64,000 nucleotides of DNA from Pedobacter africanus (GTDB lineage: Bacteria; Bacteroidota; Bacteroidia; Sphingobacteriales; Sphingobacteriaceae). Under the pieces are notes generated by a model. The model searched no databases, was not told where the DNA came from, and saw only the letters and a program-made list of their open reading frames with translations. The stretch lies in NCBI RefSeq assembly GCF_900176535.1, contig NZ_FWXT01000001.1, positions 248,001-312,000 on the forward strand, in the 5' to 3' direction. This document shows, in pieces, positions 18,801 to 27,172 of this stretch (positions are counted from its first letter, which is position 1; every line of letters begins with the position of its first letter). Both the position numbers and the translations under genes were made by a program.

Positions 18801-18942
18801 CGTTTACTCCGGGTATTGGCCCGCCATCACTACCGTCGGTAACTTTACCGGTAATTTTCTTTACTTGCGCATACGACGAAGCACAAAAAAGCAAGGACAA
18901 TAGCATTATCCCGTTTAACGTTCGTAAAAGTTTAAAGTTCAT
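15802..18942 (-). CDS. SusC/RagA-family TonB-dependent outer-membrane transporter
   Basis: The protein has 1046 residues. Signal peptide (MNFKLLRTLNGIMLLSLLFCASSYAQ), regulatory-like domain (ITGKVTDGSDGGPIPGVNVSIKG), TonB-box linker (LDEVIVVGYGTKKKSEILGSV), plug (LRNRLPGVGVNAVSGKPGSS, EDISFLKDASAAIYGASG) and barrel ending in ISLGLNVSL. There is no STN domain. It is the first gene of a SusC-SusD-lipoprotein operon. The 271 bp before it hold no gene but contain a 9-bp inverted repeat (19122-19152) that could be an operator. Confidence 0.93.
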   Translation of the reverse strand: MNFKLLRTLNGIMLLSLLFCASSYAQVKKITGKVTDGSDGGPIPGVNVSIKGKPSNVSTNADGIYTIQADPATDVLVFSYIGYTRQTISLTGRSTLNVALASSNADLDEVIVVGYGTKKKSEILGSVANIKAEDIQDLPVPNIAAALRNRLPGVGVNAVSGKPGSSITINIRNSTRSESAQLLGVTSEPLYVIDGITVTRDEFDNIDPTMVEDISFLKDASAAIYGASGAKGVVLVTTKKGRKGKPQISYTGFRGVSDNASNVDMLSAYDHAVLLNDGFRVANASASAFFSDADLELLKNNKIKGWFDELWKTSAVNRHNMNISGGSDAITFFAGGNYYDESGNYGGIKYSKYAFRSGMTAKIIDGLNATVTLNADFSKKTSDTYKNGGENDQAFFQQLITTPKWVPMQIDGKPVNYNNKTNPYGVMQAGNNIWDKSQGLALNASVDYKPKFIPGLTARVQFGKNNRSGNNNQYIPAYNVYNFQMTGNNSLLYTNTLATVDPVIQAISPANAQLLTGTSLGSSYQAIASLSYDKAIGKHNLNIMTAFDQSEGLNESLQVYWRNQVLENIDEYWGFDRSSFTLQNKSVFESVQRSYIGRLNYDYNKKYFVEAIARADASSNFAPGNRWGVFPSLGLGWAISEEEFFKQNVKFVNRLKVRANYGLVGESRVNARLWQYRYIVDPNGYLYNETLTGGANPSAMPNPDITWEKARTLNLGLDASLLDNKINFTYEFYHRYSYDAYDTGSNENFPMYAGFEAPTINYQQRTSWGSEFSIGYRTKLGTNWGISTDVMFGFSNNRIDRMFYNEFQLWDITYPDLKYQFGTDSKKYNSANYGLISKGMFRTQAEVDAFLNENPTYTINNKIPQVGWLYYEDTNGDGKITEKDQVPMFNNTNSFGVGFNVGVTYKTFSLSTNFVTRFGGKEFYDSKSKAPASTTVNVPAYWKDHWTPENPNAKFPRYDDASIGAGWNSDFWAVSGTMIRINSMTLTYKMPKSFLNKIGIADSRLVLTGNNLWTIINPLKYKDPYSSTIYDYPTLRTISLGLNVSL

Positions 18943-19121
18943 ACTTGGTTGGTATTAATTGGTTTAATTTTTTATTTAAGACTGAAGGCGGTTAGTCCTT
19001 CCCTTAAACAAAAACAACTGGTTTATTTCGTAATTAGCTGATAATTTGTTTTTAGTTGTAGAAGTCTGATCGAATAGAATTGGTATTAGGTTTATAAATT
19101 AGTTTCTGTTGAGAAGAAAGA

Positions 19122-19152
19122 TCCGTTACCAATTGAAATAACCGGTAACGGA
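19122..19152. repeat. 9-bp inverted repeat, possible operator or hairpin before SusC
   Basis: TCCGTTACC (19122-19130) and GGTAACGGA (19144-19152) are perfect inverted copies separated by 13 bases. The right arm starts inside AACCGGT, a CG-centred core of the kind LacI-family regulators bind. It lies about 180 bp before the SusC start and 60-90 bp behind the DUF3826 stop. No T-run follows on the minus strand, so a terminator is less likely. Role not proven. Confidence 0.4.
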
Positions 19153-19213
19153 ATTCCTAACCAAATAAAGAACGAATGAGCGTAATCATCTAACCAAGAG
19201 TGCGTTGTTTTGT

Positions 19214-19885
19214 TTAATTTACTTTTGCAGCGGCTGCCTTTCTTCTCTTCTCCCACTCGGCCCCCTCCTTTTTCAGGTCATAGCCCGCAGCTGAAAGGTA
19301 ATTGTTGATCCTCCCTTTATATTTGCCAAACCAGGCATGTTTCTTCTCTGCCGACTCCGCGTCAATGGCATGCTCGCGTGCCTCTGTAAGCCATGCCAGA
19401 ATTTGTTTTTTCTGGTCATCGGTCAAAGTCAGTATCTGTTCCTGATATGCTTTATAGGTATTTGGCAGCACATTATAGGTCATGCCATTTTTAACCTGTT
19501 CTATCTGTTCTTCATTCAGCTGCGATGAAAGTTTAGACAGGTATTTTTTGTGGAGTTTAGCCAGTTTTGCATCCGTTTTAACGGCCTGCGCTTTTACAGC
19601 AGTTTCTATTGCCGCTTTATCCTGTAGTTTCTCCTTAATCACTTTCAGAGCTGCATCACGTTCGGTGTAAATATCGTTAAGGTTGCTGTACTGGTCTCTG
19701 ATGATATTTGCTACCTTTTCCTGTCTGGCAACATCATTGAGCTGAAGTGCAGCTGTGATTTTTGCAGCACGTTGGGTAATAACCTCCATATAGGCTTCTT
19801 TTTCTGCCGGTAGGCCAGGTTGCTGTGCAAATGCACCGGCAACACAGTAGAGCACCAATGACATGAATAGATAAACTCGTTTCAT
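19214..19885 (-). CDS. DUF3826-type secreted protein
   Basis: The protein has 223 residues from the ATG at 19885, which starts a clean signal peptide (MKRVYLFMSLVLYCVAGAFA then QQ). A longer frame opens 63 bp earlier but would bury the signal peptide. The mature protein is helical and charged (AEKEAYMEVITQRAAKITAAL, QYSNLNDIYTERDAALKVIKE, LSSQLNEEQIEQVKNGMTYN). From memory this pattern fits DUF3826, a family found with rhamnogalacturonan-type polysaccharide loci of Bacteroidota; function unknown. It is divergent from the AraC regulator, with a 200 bp AT-rich gap that carries a palindrome. Confidence 0.7.
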   Translation of the reverse strand: MKRVYLFMSLVLYCVAGAFAQQPGLPAEKEAYMEVITQRAAKITAALQLNDVARQEKVANIIRDQYSNLNDIYTERDAALKVIKEKLQDKAAIETAVKAQAVKTDAKLAKLHKKYLSKLSSQLNEEQIEQVKNGMTYNVLPNTYKAYQEQILTLTDDQKKQILAWLTEAREHAIDAESAEKKHAWFGKYKGRINNYLSAAGYDLKKEGAEWEKRRKAAAAKVN

Positions 19886-19975
19886 AATTAATATTTGGTT
19901 ATAGCCGTTGATGGGCTTTATACAAAACTCCACAATAGCGTGTTTCATTTACTAATGCTTATTATCAAATAATTG

Positions 19976-19990
19976 TATGATATTATCATA
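19976..19990. promoter_or_regulatory. Palindrome in the AraC/DUF3826 intergenic region, possible operator
   Basis: TATGATA-T-TATCATA is a perfect 7-1-7 inverted repeat. It sits in the very AT-rich 200 bp between the divergent DUF3826 gene and the AraC-type regulator gene, 110 bp before the regulator start. Such DNA is where a shared control site would be expected. No binding data can be read from sequence. Confidence 0.4.
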
Positions 19991-20085
19991 AAATACACTA
20001 ATTTTAATAATATTACCTTTATTATTTGCTATAATAGCGTTTTCAATAATTAAATATAAATATAATATTCAAATATAAAAATAAA

Positions 20086-20958
20086 ATGAAGCCTCATTTT
20101 CACAAAATCCCCGGCTCGCCTCAAAGCTCGTTTAGTATCCGTCACGACGTTAAATCCGATTTCGGGAACATCTGGCATTACCATCCTGAACTTGAACTTC
20201 ACTATGTCATAAAAGGTGAAGGCGTACGGTTTATTGGCGACAACATCAGTAATTTTACAGCAGGAGAAATGATCCTTCTTGGTGAAAACCTGCCACATAC
20301 CTGGCGCTGCAAGGATGAATATTTTCAAAGCAACCCGGATTTGAATGTGGAAGCGATGGTAATCCAGTTCCTGCCGGACTGCCTGGGAAAATACCTGCTT
20401 ACCCTTCCTGAAGCCTACCTGATCCCCAAGCTGTTTGAAAAAGCCAAAAGCGGAATGGTTATCAATGGTAAAGCAAAGCAAAAAATTGCCCAGCTGATGA
20501 GCTCTTCTATAGAAGCGACCAACCTTGATCGTATCATTATATTGTTAACCATATTGAAGACCCTGGCAGAAACAGACGAGTATTCCAGCATTGTAACCGG
20601 AAAAAACACTTTTTACCAGAGCAATGAGTCGGAGACGCAGCGCATCAACAAAATCTGTACTTATACCATGACCAACTATAAAAAGGACATCACATTGGAA
20701 GAAATAGCATCGCTGAGTAACCTGAGTATCACTTCTTTTTGCCGGTACTTTAAACTGATGACCAAAAAAACCTATTATGATTTCCTGATTGAGATCCGCA
20801 TAAGCCATGCCTGCCGTTTTTTAATTGAAAATAAACTGCCTACCGAAATGATCTGTTTTGACTGCGGGTTTAACAATGTATCTAATTTTTACCGGCATTT
20901 TAAAAAGGTAACAGGGCTAACCCCGCTTGATTACAAACGAAAATACCTGAATGAATAG
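20086..20958 (+). CDS. AraC-family transcriptional regulator with N-terminal cupin
   Basis: The protein has 290 residues. The N-terminal part has the cupin sensor pattern (WHYHPELELHYVIKGEGVRFIGD, then GEMILLGENLPHTW). The C-terminal 100 residues hold the two AraC helix-turn-helices (TLEEIASLSNLSITSFCRYFK and EMICFDCGFNNVSNFYRHFKKVTG, followed by PLDYKRKY). It is one of only three plus-strand genes in the window. It is divergent from DUF3826 and its stop lies one base from the stop of the convergent aldolase-family gene. It probably controls the neighbouring sugar uptake or aldolase genes, sensing a small sugar through the cupin; that is inference. Confidence 0.92.
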   Translation: MKPHFHKIPGSPQSSFSIRHDVKSDFGNIWHYHPELELHYVIKGEGVRFIGDNISNFTAGEMILLGENLPHTWRCKDEYFQSNPDLNVEAMVIQFLPDCLGKYLLTLPEAYLIPKLFEKAKSGMVINGKAKQKIAQLMSSSIEATNLDRIIILLTILKTLAETDEYSSIVTGKNTFYQSNESETQRINKICTYTMTNYKKDITLEEIASLSNLSITSFCRYFKLMTKKTYYDFLIEIRISHACRFLIENKLPTEMICFDCGFNNVSNFYRHFKKVTGLTPLDYKRKYLNE

Positions 20959-20959
20959 C

Positions 20960-21895
20960 CTAGATCAACATTTTAATATCAAGATCATTTCTTAGCAGAT
21001 CGTAACGCTGAAACAAAGCCTCTACTTCTTTTACAATCCTGTTATTGAATGTGCCCACATCCCTCCTGGTAAATGTGGAAATGCTGAGTCCTCTTTTTTG
21101 CAGAAAATATTTAGAAACTATGGGATAAACCTCATGCATCACATCCATGTTGTCGATCAGAAACTGCTGCACCCTGTTCACCTCTGCAGCTAACAAGGCA
21201 TCATTGTAATGATCGCACAGCCACACAATCAGCTCAGGAAAATAGTTACCCTGAATGCAGGACAGTCCTGCCGATCCGGCTTTTAAAGATGCTACAGCAT
21301 GCACCATATAAGCATCGTACAAACCAAACTTAGGATAGCCTGCTGTTACTTCCAGCTTTTCTTTAATCTGCCCAAGATCCAGACAGGTATCTTTATGGTA
21401 AATCACTCTTCCACTTTCCACAAACTTTTGCAATTGCCTGGCGTTTAATGTTCTTTTATAAGGCACAGGGCATTCATAAAAGCCCATGGGAATACCTGGA
21501 GTCTGATCAAACAGATCAAATACACGCTGATCAAATACCTCATCTGCTTCCTGCTCTTCAGCCAATAAACCTGCAATCATAATTACAGCCTCAGTTCCAA
21601 GGTCATTTACTCTTTTAACAAAGTCTGCCTGTCCTGGTATTGCACCTCCAAATGTACCTGTAGCTACAACTGGTACAGCCCCATCCACAACCTCGATTAC
21701 ATGGCTGATCACTTTAAGCCTTTCATCATTGCTCAATTCAAACATTTCGCTCGATAGGCAATTGGCAAATAATCCGGTTGCACCTGCTTTTAAGTACACT
21801 TCTGTAAGCTGCGTCAGTGCGGCATAATCTATTGCTCCATCGCCAGAAAAAGGCGTAAGCATGACCGGGATGAACCCTTTTTGTGAGTTTTCCAT
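20960..21895 (-). CDS. Dihydrodipicolinate synthase / N-acetylneuraminate lyase family protein
   Basis: The protein has 311 residues, the normal size of this (beta/alpha)8 Schiff-base family. The catalytic Lys168 is in VIYHKDT and the conserved Tyr140 is in GFYECPVPY. The N-terminal VMLTPFSGDGAIDYAALTQL block is typical. Members add or split pyruvate or dehydrate keto-sugar acids; the exact reaction cannot be read here. It lies 61 bp behind a sodium:solute symporter gene on the same strand, an arrangement used for uptake and cleavage of acidic sugars such as sialic acid or keto-deoxy sugars. With a pectin locus beside it, a keto-deoxy sugar acid (KDG-like, or Kdo/Dha from RG-II) is a reasonable guess. 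Confidence 0.88.
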   Translation of the reverse strand: MENSQKGFIPVMLTPFSGDGAIDYAALTQLTEVYLKAGATGLFANCLSSEMFELSNDERLKVISHVIEVVDGAVPVVATGTFGGAIPGQADFVKRVNDLGTEAVIMIAGLLAEEQEADEVFDQRVFDLFDQTPGIPMGFYECPVPYKRTLNARQLQKFVESGRVIYHKDTCLDLGQIKEKLEVTAGYPKFGLYDAYMVHAVASLKAGSAGLSCIQGNYFPELIVWLCDHYNDALLAAEVNRVQQFLIDNMDVMHEVYPIVSKYFLQKRGLSISTFTRRDVGTFNNRIVKEVEALFQRYDLLRNDLDIKMLI

Positions 21896-21956
21896 TGTAT
21901 TTTATTCTGATATTTTTCTGTTAAATTTCTGTATGACCGGCTTAAACCGGAAAGCT

Positions 21957-23525
21957 TCAATCAGCGGTTTTTAAATTCTTATTCTTCAATTTTGTAAGCA
22001 ATATACCCGCAAGGAAAATGCTGAGTGTACCGATTACGATGATCATATTTTTATGCAGGGGGCTTCTTAAAAACTCATATTGTTGCGGCAGTTGTGCAGA
22101 AAAAGTCATCCATACAATTACCGCTATACCGATGAGCGTTGCCAGAAGAGCTTCATGGTTTTTGGTTTGCCGGCTGATCATCCCCAGCAGGAACAAGCCC
22201 AGCATCCCGGCAGCAAAAATGCCCGACAACTCCCACCACACATCCAGTATACTTTTTACCCCTATCATGGCAATTCCGGCCCCCATGCCCAATAAGCCAA
22301 AAGCCACTGTAGCCAGATGCAGCAAGCGCAGGTTTTGCTGCTCTGTAATGCCTGGTTTAAAGTACCGCTTGTAAATATCAACCGTAAAAACAGTGGCCGA
22401 TGAATTCATCCCTGAACTGATCGTACTCATCGCCGCAGAAAGGATAGCCGAAACAATCAGCCCTACCAGGCCTGCAGGTATTTTGGTTACCATAAAATGA
22501 GGCATGATCTTATCACCATAATCCGCAGGCTGGAGTGTCTTTTCCAGTTCCAGTATTTGGGCAGCCGATGCCTGCAGTGGCAACCTTTCTACCGCTACCT
22601 GATGTTTGACTGCCTGCACCAGCTCAGGATTCACCTCGTAGTAGGCATATAGCGCTGAACCAATGATAAAGAACATGAGCGAGGCAGGCACATACAGCCA
22701 TACGCACAGCCAGATAGATTTGGATGCTGCTTTTGATGAAGATGCGGTATGGTAGCGCTGCACGTAGTTCTGGTCCATTCCAAAGTTATTCAGGTTGATA
22801 AAAAAACCATATAACAACACCACCCAGAAAGAGGAACTGATAAAATCGGGAGAAAAACTACCCAGACTAAACTTGCCGGCCGACTTCCCGATCTCGATTA
22901 TCTTAGAAACACCTCCTGGCATATTGCTGACAATCAGGTAAAGAATAAGCAATGCGCCAAATGTTTTGACCACTGCCTGCACCACCTCGGTCCAGATCAC
23001 GGCCTCAATCCCACCCATTACCGTATAAATAATGATGCAAATACCCATCACGATCATGATCATCTGCATAGAATACCCCGTAAGCGCCTGCAGACTTAAA
23101 GCAATCCCAAAAAATATAGAACCCATACGGGCCAGCTGCGTGAGCAGGAAACAGACCACTGCATAGGTACGTGCCCAGGCACCGAAGCGATGTTCCAGAT
23201 GCGTATAAGCCGAAATTTCTCCGGTACTGCGGTAAAATGGAACAAAATACCTGGAAGCCACCCATGCGGCCAATGGCATGGATAAACTAAATACAAAAGC
23301 ATTCCAGTTACTGCCAAAAGCTTTACCCGGAACCCCCAGAAAAGTGTTGCTGCTCAAAAAAGTAGCGTATATGGAAAGGCCTATTGCCCAACCGGGTATA
23401 AGTCCGGACGCTTTGGTGAATTGATCAGAATTTTTGTTGTTTCGGGAAAAATAAATCCCTACCAATATCATCCCGATAAGGTAAATGACGATTATCACAA
23501 GATCGAAAACGGGGAGCCCCTTCAT
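21957..23525 (-). CDS. Sodium:solute symporter (SSS family)
   Basis: The protein has 522 residues from the ATG at 23525 (KGLPVFDLVIIVIYLIGMILVG as the first helix); a start 36 bp earlier would add a polar extension. There are about 13-14 hydrophobic helices. SSS signatures are visible: SIYATFLSSNTFLGVPGKAF near the N-terminus, GGIEAVIWTEVVQAVVK in the middle and ILSAAMSTISSGMNSSATVF in the C-terminal half. It imports a small solute with sodium into the cytoplasm and is followed by the aldolase-family gene, so the solute is probably an acidic or keto sugar. The 131 bp between it and the GH2 stop hold an AT-rich palindrome (TATATTAATATA, 23581-23592) and probably its own promoter. Confidence 0.92.
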   Translation of the reverse strand: MKGLPVFDLVIIVIYLIGMILVGIYFSRNNKNSDQFTKASGLIPGWAIGLSIYATFLSSNTFLGVPGKAFGSNWNAFVFSLSMPLAAWVASRYFVPFYRSTGEISAYTHLEHRFGAWARTYAVVCFLLTQLARMGSIFFGIALSLQALTGYSMQMIMIVMGICIIIYTVMGGIEAVIWTEVVQAVVKTFGALLILYLIVSNMPGGVSKIIEIGKSAGKFSLGSFSPDFISSSFWVVLLYGFFINLNNFGMDQNYVQRYHTASSSKAASKSIWLCVWLYVPASLMFFIIGSALYAYYEVNPELVQAVKHQVAVERLPLQASAAQILELEKTLQPADYGDKIMPHFMVTKIPAGLVGLIVSAILSAAMSTISSGMNSSATVFTVDIYKRYFKPGITEQQNLRLLHLATVAFGLLGMGAGIAMIGVKSILDVWWELSGIFAAGMLGLFLLGMISRQTKNHEALLATLIGIAVIVWMTFSAQLPQQYEFLRSPLHKNMIIVIGTLSIFLAGILLTKLKNKNLKTAD

Positions 23526-23656
23526 TTTAGCGATAGATTGATTTATAAATTGGTAAAGCAAATATCTACTTGCAGGTTCCTATATTAATATAATATTTTC
23601 GCTATATGTTGTAATATCTTATCTTATTTCATTTCAATTTTTAACCTAAAGCCCGA

Positions 23657-26600
23657 CTATTGTACATCAAGGGCATCGACACTCAAGCCTGATGCGTCAT
23701 CAGCGATCAGACGGACCCGATAACTCCCGGCATTGATCATTGTCCCGGTATTGGTACTGAAGTAATTCCATTTGCCTTTTTTGGTGGGATTGAATTCAAT
23801 CCGTTCTGCAGCCTTAAGTACCACTCCATCCATTGTAAGCAGTTCTATTTTGCCCTTCAGGAGATGTTCAAAAGGATTGTGGTATTTCAGGGTAAGTGAA
23901 TAGGTATCAGCCACGCCTACATTAATGACGAACTCCAATACATCGTCTTTCGGTTTTTTAAAGGTAACGCGTTCTTTTTCCATCAAGACCTCCTTAACCA
24001 GTCCGCTCCCTTTTAAACCGGCATCAATGGCTTTATAAGTCGTAATGTTTTTCAGGTCATAGGCGGGTTGCATATTGGTTTTAGGTACAACTGCAATCGT
24101 ATACCCGCTGGCATTTGAGGCCTTCGGCGGCAACTGCACAAGGGCTCCTTTTAAGAATGCTTTGCGGTACACCTTAAAGGTGGTGCCAATGCTGTTGGTG
24201 ATGCTGTTCCGGGTATCTTCGTAGTCTTTTAACCAGCCAGGCTGTGCTGCAGCATCCACCGCCAGGTAAACATCCGCATCTGTGTTGACTTTAAACTGCA
24301 ATGCCTCTGCCCGGCGGTTTGCCGTTTGCAGCCACTCTGCACCATATAAGGCTGAAGGCAGGGAAACAAAGGACACCTTTTCATCCGCATAATGCCGTTC
24401 GCCCAAATCCATCCAGGTCGCGGCCTTCATACCTTTTGCAGCCGTAACAATAGAAGCCGGCTCGGGTGCCGGGCGAATATTTTTATTTAGCGTAGCGATG
24501 GCAATAGCTGAAATTAAAGCCTGACCGGATTTTACCTGCGGGAAGGAGATGACCAGCATGCCACCTTTAACCTCAGCTTTTATGGTCTTTTTCAAAGCGG
24601 CATCATGCCCCGCTTCCTTCCATATATCCACATTTCTGAATACCGTATTACCATTTACCGCTACATCAAACAAGCGCATGCCGCTTGCATCCATCCCTCC
24701 CCCGGTGCCCAGCCAGGGTTCTATAAAATACAGTTCAATCAGGTACTCCCCGTCGGGTACAGGAAAATGATAGGTAAGCTGATCTCGTCCATATCGAAAG
24801 GTCTGAAACAAGGGCCAGTCTTCCGCTCCCCTGATGGGATCAAAGGTGCGGCGCTGACTGGCGAAAAATGCCGGTATTCCCGGGAACGCGTTCGTCCAGG
24901 ATTTGGAGCCAAAGCTGCCCCTAACCAGGGCCCTGTCGGCCAGCCAAATCTGTCCGTTCCGGTCTTTATATTCCGGTCCGCCGCAGTTTACCCGGTACAG
25001 ATAATGGTAGCCCCCGGCTCCTTTGGTCACATTTGCCGATGTTCTATTAAATTCGTTAAAATGGGGTGCTTCGGGTAAATGACTTAAAACAATGTAGTCT
25101 TTGGCAACTGCTTTTCCGTTTACATATCCTATGGCATACAGTACATTATAGCGGATATCTGCACCATCCCACTGAAAATGGGTACCGGTTCCAGCACGTT
25201 TTCTTTTTCCAAGAGATATTTCATCCACATCATTAAATAATTCTACCTCATCGCAATTGGAATATACGGTGATGCTGTCTTTAATACCCGGTTTCAGCCA
25301 GCGTGCCGGCCAGGTATGGGACACGATATACACCATTGGCTCAGTTGTTTTAGGCGCATAATTTGCCCTGAACATATAAAAAACATCCAAAGGCTCTTCC
25401 CATGGGGTAAACATCCCCTTGTAATTCACGGGTCCTATCCGGTCCAGTTCCCTTAGACCTTCGCCCCCCTGCACCCGGCCCGGATTGTCATGTGAGCTGA
25501 ACAACCAGAAAAAGTGCCCCGCTGTTTTGTCTTTCACAGCTTCTGCCAGCCGTATCTTGGTTTCCATCAGCTGGCTCATGTTGTTCTCGCTATAGGGACC
25601 TTTCTGCATAAAGGGCCCTTCGGTGTGGAGGTCTAAGGTACGCCAGGCACCATATTCACCAATTAACACCTGTCGTTGTACATCTTCGCCATAAGCTAGC
25701 GGGTCACCGCCATAGGTCCCTGTCCAGTTTTGTGGTACGTCCCAATCCGTCCCTTTACCGCCATTACAGGTGGTCACTTTTCTTTGTGAAGAAGCTGTAG
25801 GATCCAGCTGTCGGATCAGTTCCGTGCATTCCCGGGCAAAATCCTCGGGCAGCGTACTTTCATTTTCCAGTCCCCACAATACCACAGAAGGACTGTTTCT
25901 GCGTTCTTTTACCCAGTCAGTAAGCAAGTTCTTGAAATTCCTTCTGAATTCAGGTGTGTCGTACCAGATATGGGCAGCCATTTGTGTCCAGGATAAGATG
26001 CCCAGCTTATCCCAATACTCCTGATAAAGGAGATTATGCGGCTGGTGCGCATCCCTGAAAGCATTAAATCCGGCAGCCCTGATCTGCATCACACGCGAAC
26101 GGATCTGCTCATCACTAAAGGCATGGCTTTGTCCTAACAGGTGTTCATATTCGGCAACACCATTAATAAAAACAGGTTTACCATTCAGCAGAAAGCGTTT
26201 GCTATCGGCTGGATTTTCGCCTACAGGCCAGCTGATCCAGCGGATGCCATAAGGCGTATGCAACTCATCAATTATTTTATTCCCTTCGGTTATGGTAGTC
26301 TTTAAAGTATAGAGATAAGGATCTTCAAGCGACCATAACCGTACATTTTTAAATGCTTCCGTTTGTTGCTTAAGCTCAAGAACGGCACCTGGCATAAGTT
26401 TTTCAGCTGTTTTAATTTCAGCTATTTTTTTACCCGACCGATCAAACAGCTGGCTGCTGAGCGTAATGGTCCGCACTGCTCCGCTATAGTTTTTAAGTGT
26501 GGTCTCCATCTGCAACACGGCTGACTTTTCTGAGACTTTATTGTCGTTCCACACATGTACTCCAAAAGGCTCAATCCTGACATCCCCGGTTACCATCAAT

Positions 26601-27172
26601 TGCACCGGCCTGAAAATCCCCATGGGCTGTGAACCTTCAGAAAATCCCCTTTCCGTAGAACAGCCCCCGTCTACCCAGGGCAGGTCCCTGATATTTGCCG
26701 GGTGATCTGCGCGAACAGCGAGGACATTGGGCTCACCGTTCAGCTTTATACCCTCCGTTACATCCAGTGTAAAGGTCGTTCGCCCTCCGGCATGATAGCC
26801 CACCTGTTTGCCATTGAGCCATATGGTGGCATAAGAACCTACCCCTTCGAAATATATAAAAAACCGCTTGCCGGCTTTATTTTCCCTGTGCACAAATGTT
26901 TTACGGTACCAGGCATAACCATGTCTGTTGCCGTGCAGCAGCCGGCGGTAGCCTTCATACTGGTCCCAGTTGTGCGGAACATTTACTGTTTTCCAGGATT
27001 TATCATTAAATCCTGGGGCCTCAAAACCCTTGTATGCTTTAATGTCGGTATCATTGGCAACAGTCTGCCACTTATTGTTCAATGAAATACTTTTACGCAA
27101 TCCTGTTTGTGTAAATCCTGTACTTGTTATCAAAAAGCAAATCAGAAAAGCGCTCAGCTTTCTTTTCATCAT
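23657..27172 (-). CDS. Glycoside hydrolase family 2 protein with malectin domain
   Basis: The protein has 1171 residues with a signal peptide (SAFLICFLITSTGFTQ). Domains in order: GH2 sugar-binding beta-sandwich (about 30-195), Ig-like domain (200-310), TIM barrel (315-600) with acid/base Glu438 in WGLENES and nucleophile Glu506 in LIGEYGAW, a further beta domain, a malectin-like domain (about 727-895, from RVNCGGPEYKD to ISAIAIATL) and a C-terminal beta-rich region (910-1171). GH2 members act as beta-galactosidase, beta-glucuronidase, beta-galacturonidase or alpha-L-arabinopyranosidase; substrate not readable. Its start overlaps the GH95 stop by 4 bp (ATGA), so both are translated from one message. 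Probably periplasmic. Confidence 0.92.
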   Translation of the reverse strand: MMKRKLSAFLICFLITSTGFTQTGLRKSISLNNKWQTVANDTDIKAYKGFEAPGFNDKSWKTVNVPHNWDQYEGYRRLLHGNRHGYAWYRKTFVHRENKAGKRFFIYFEGVGSYATIWLNGKQVGYHAGGRTTFTLDVTEGIKLNGEPNVLAVRADHPANIRDLPWVDGGCSTERGFSEGSQPMGIFRPVQLMVTGDVRIEPFGVHVWNDNKVSEKSAVLQMETTLKNYSGAVRTITLSSQLFDRSGKKIAEIKTAEKLMPGAVLELKQQTEAFKNVRLWSLEDPYLYTLKTTITEGNKIIDELHTPYGIRWISWPVGENPADSKRFLLNGKPVFINGVAEYEHLLGQSHAFSDEQIRSRVMQIRAAGFNAFRDAHQPHNLLYQEYWDKLGILSWTQMAAHIWYDTPEFRRNFKNLLTDWVKERRNSPSVVLWGLENESTLPEDFARECTELIRQLDPTASSQRKVTTCNGGKGTDWDVPQNWTGTYGGDPLAYGEDVQRQVLIGEYGAWRTLDLHTEGPFMQKGPYSENNMSQLMETKIRLAEAVKDKTAGHFFWLFSSHDNPGRVQGGEGLRELDRIGPVNYKGMFTPWEEPLDVFYMFRANYAPKTTEPMVYIVSHTWPARWLKPGIKDSITVYSNCDEVELFNDVDEISLGKRKRAGTGTHFQWDGADIRYNVLYAIGYVNGKAVAKDYIVLSHLPEAPHFNEFNRTSANVTKGAGGYHYLYRVNCGGPEYKDRNGQIWLADRALVRGSFGSKSWTNAFPGIPAFFASQRRTFDPIRGAEDWPLFQTFRYGRDQLTYHFPVPDGEYLIELYFIEPWLGTGGGMDASGMRLFDVAVNGNTVFRNVDIWKEAGHDAALKKTIKAEVKGGMLVISFPQVKSGQALISAIAIATLNKNIRPAPEPASIVTAAKGMKAATWMDLGERHYADEKVSFVSLPSALYGAEWLQTANRRAEALQFKVNTDADVYLAVDAAAQPGWLKDYEDTRNSITNSIGTTFKVYRKAFLKGALVQLPPKASNASGYTIAVVPKTNMQPAYDLKNITTYKAIDAGLKGSGLVKEVLMEKERVTFKKPKDDVLEFVINVGVADTYSLTLKYHNPFEHLLKGKIELLTMDGVVLKAAERIEFNPTKKGKWNYFSTNTGTMINAGSYRVRLIADDASGLSVDALDVQ

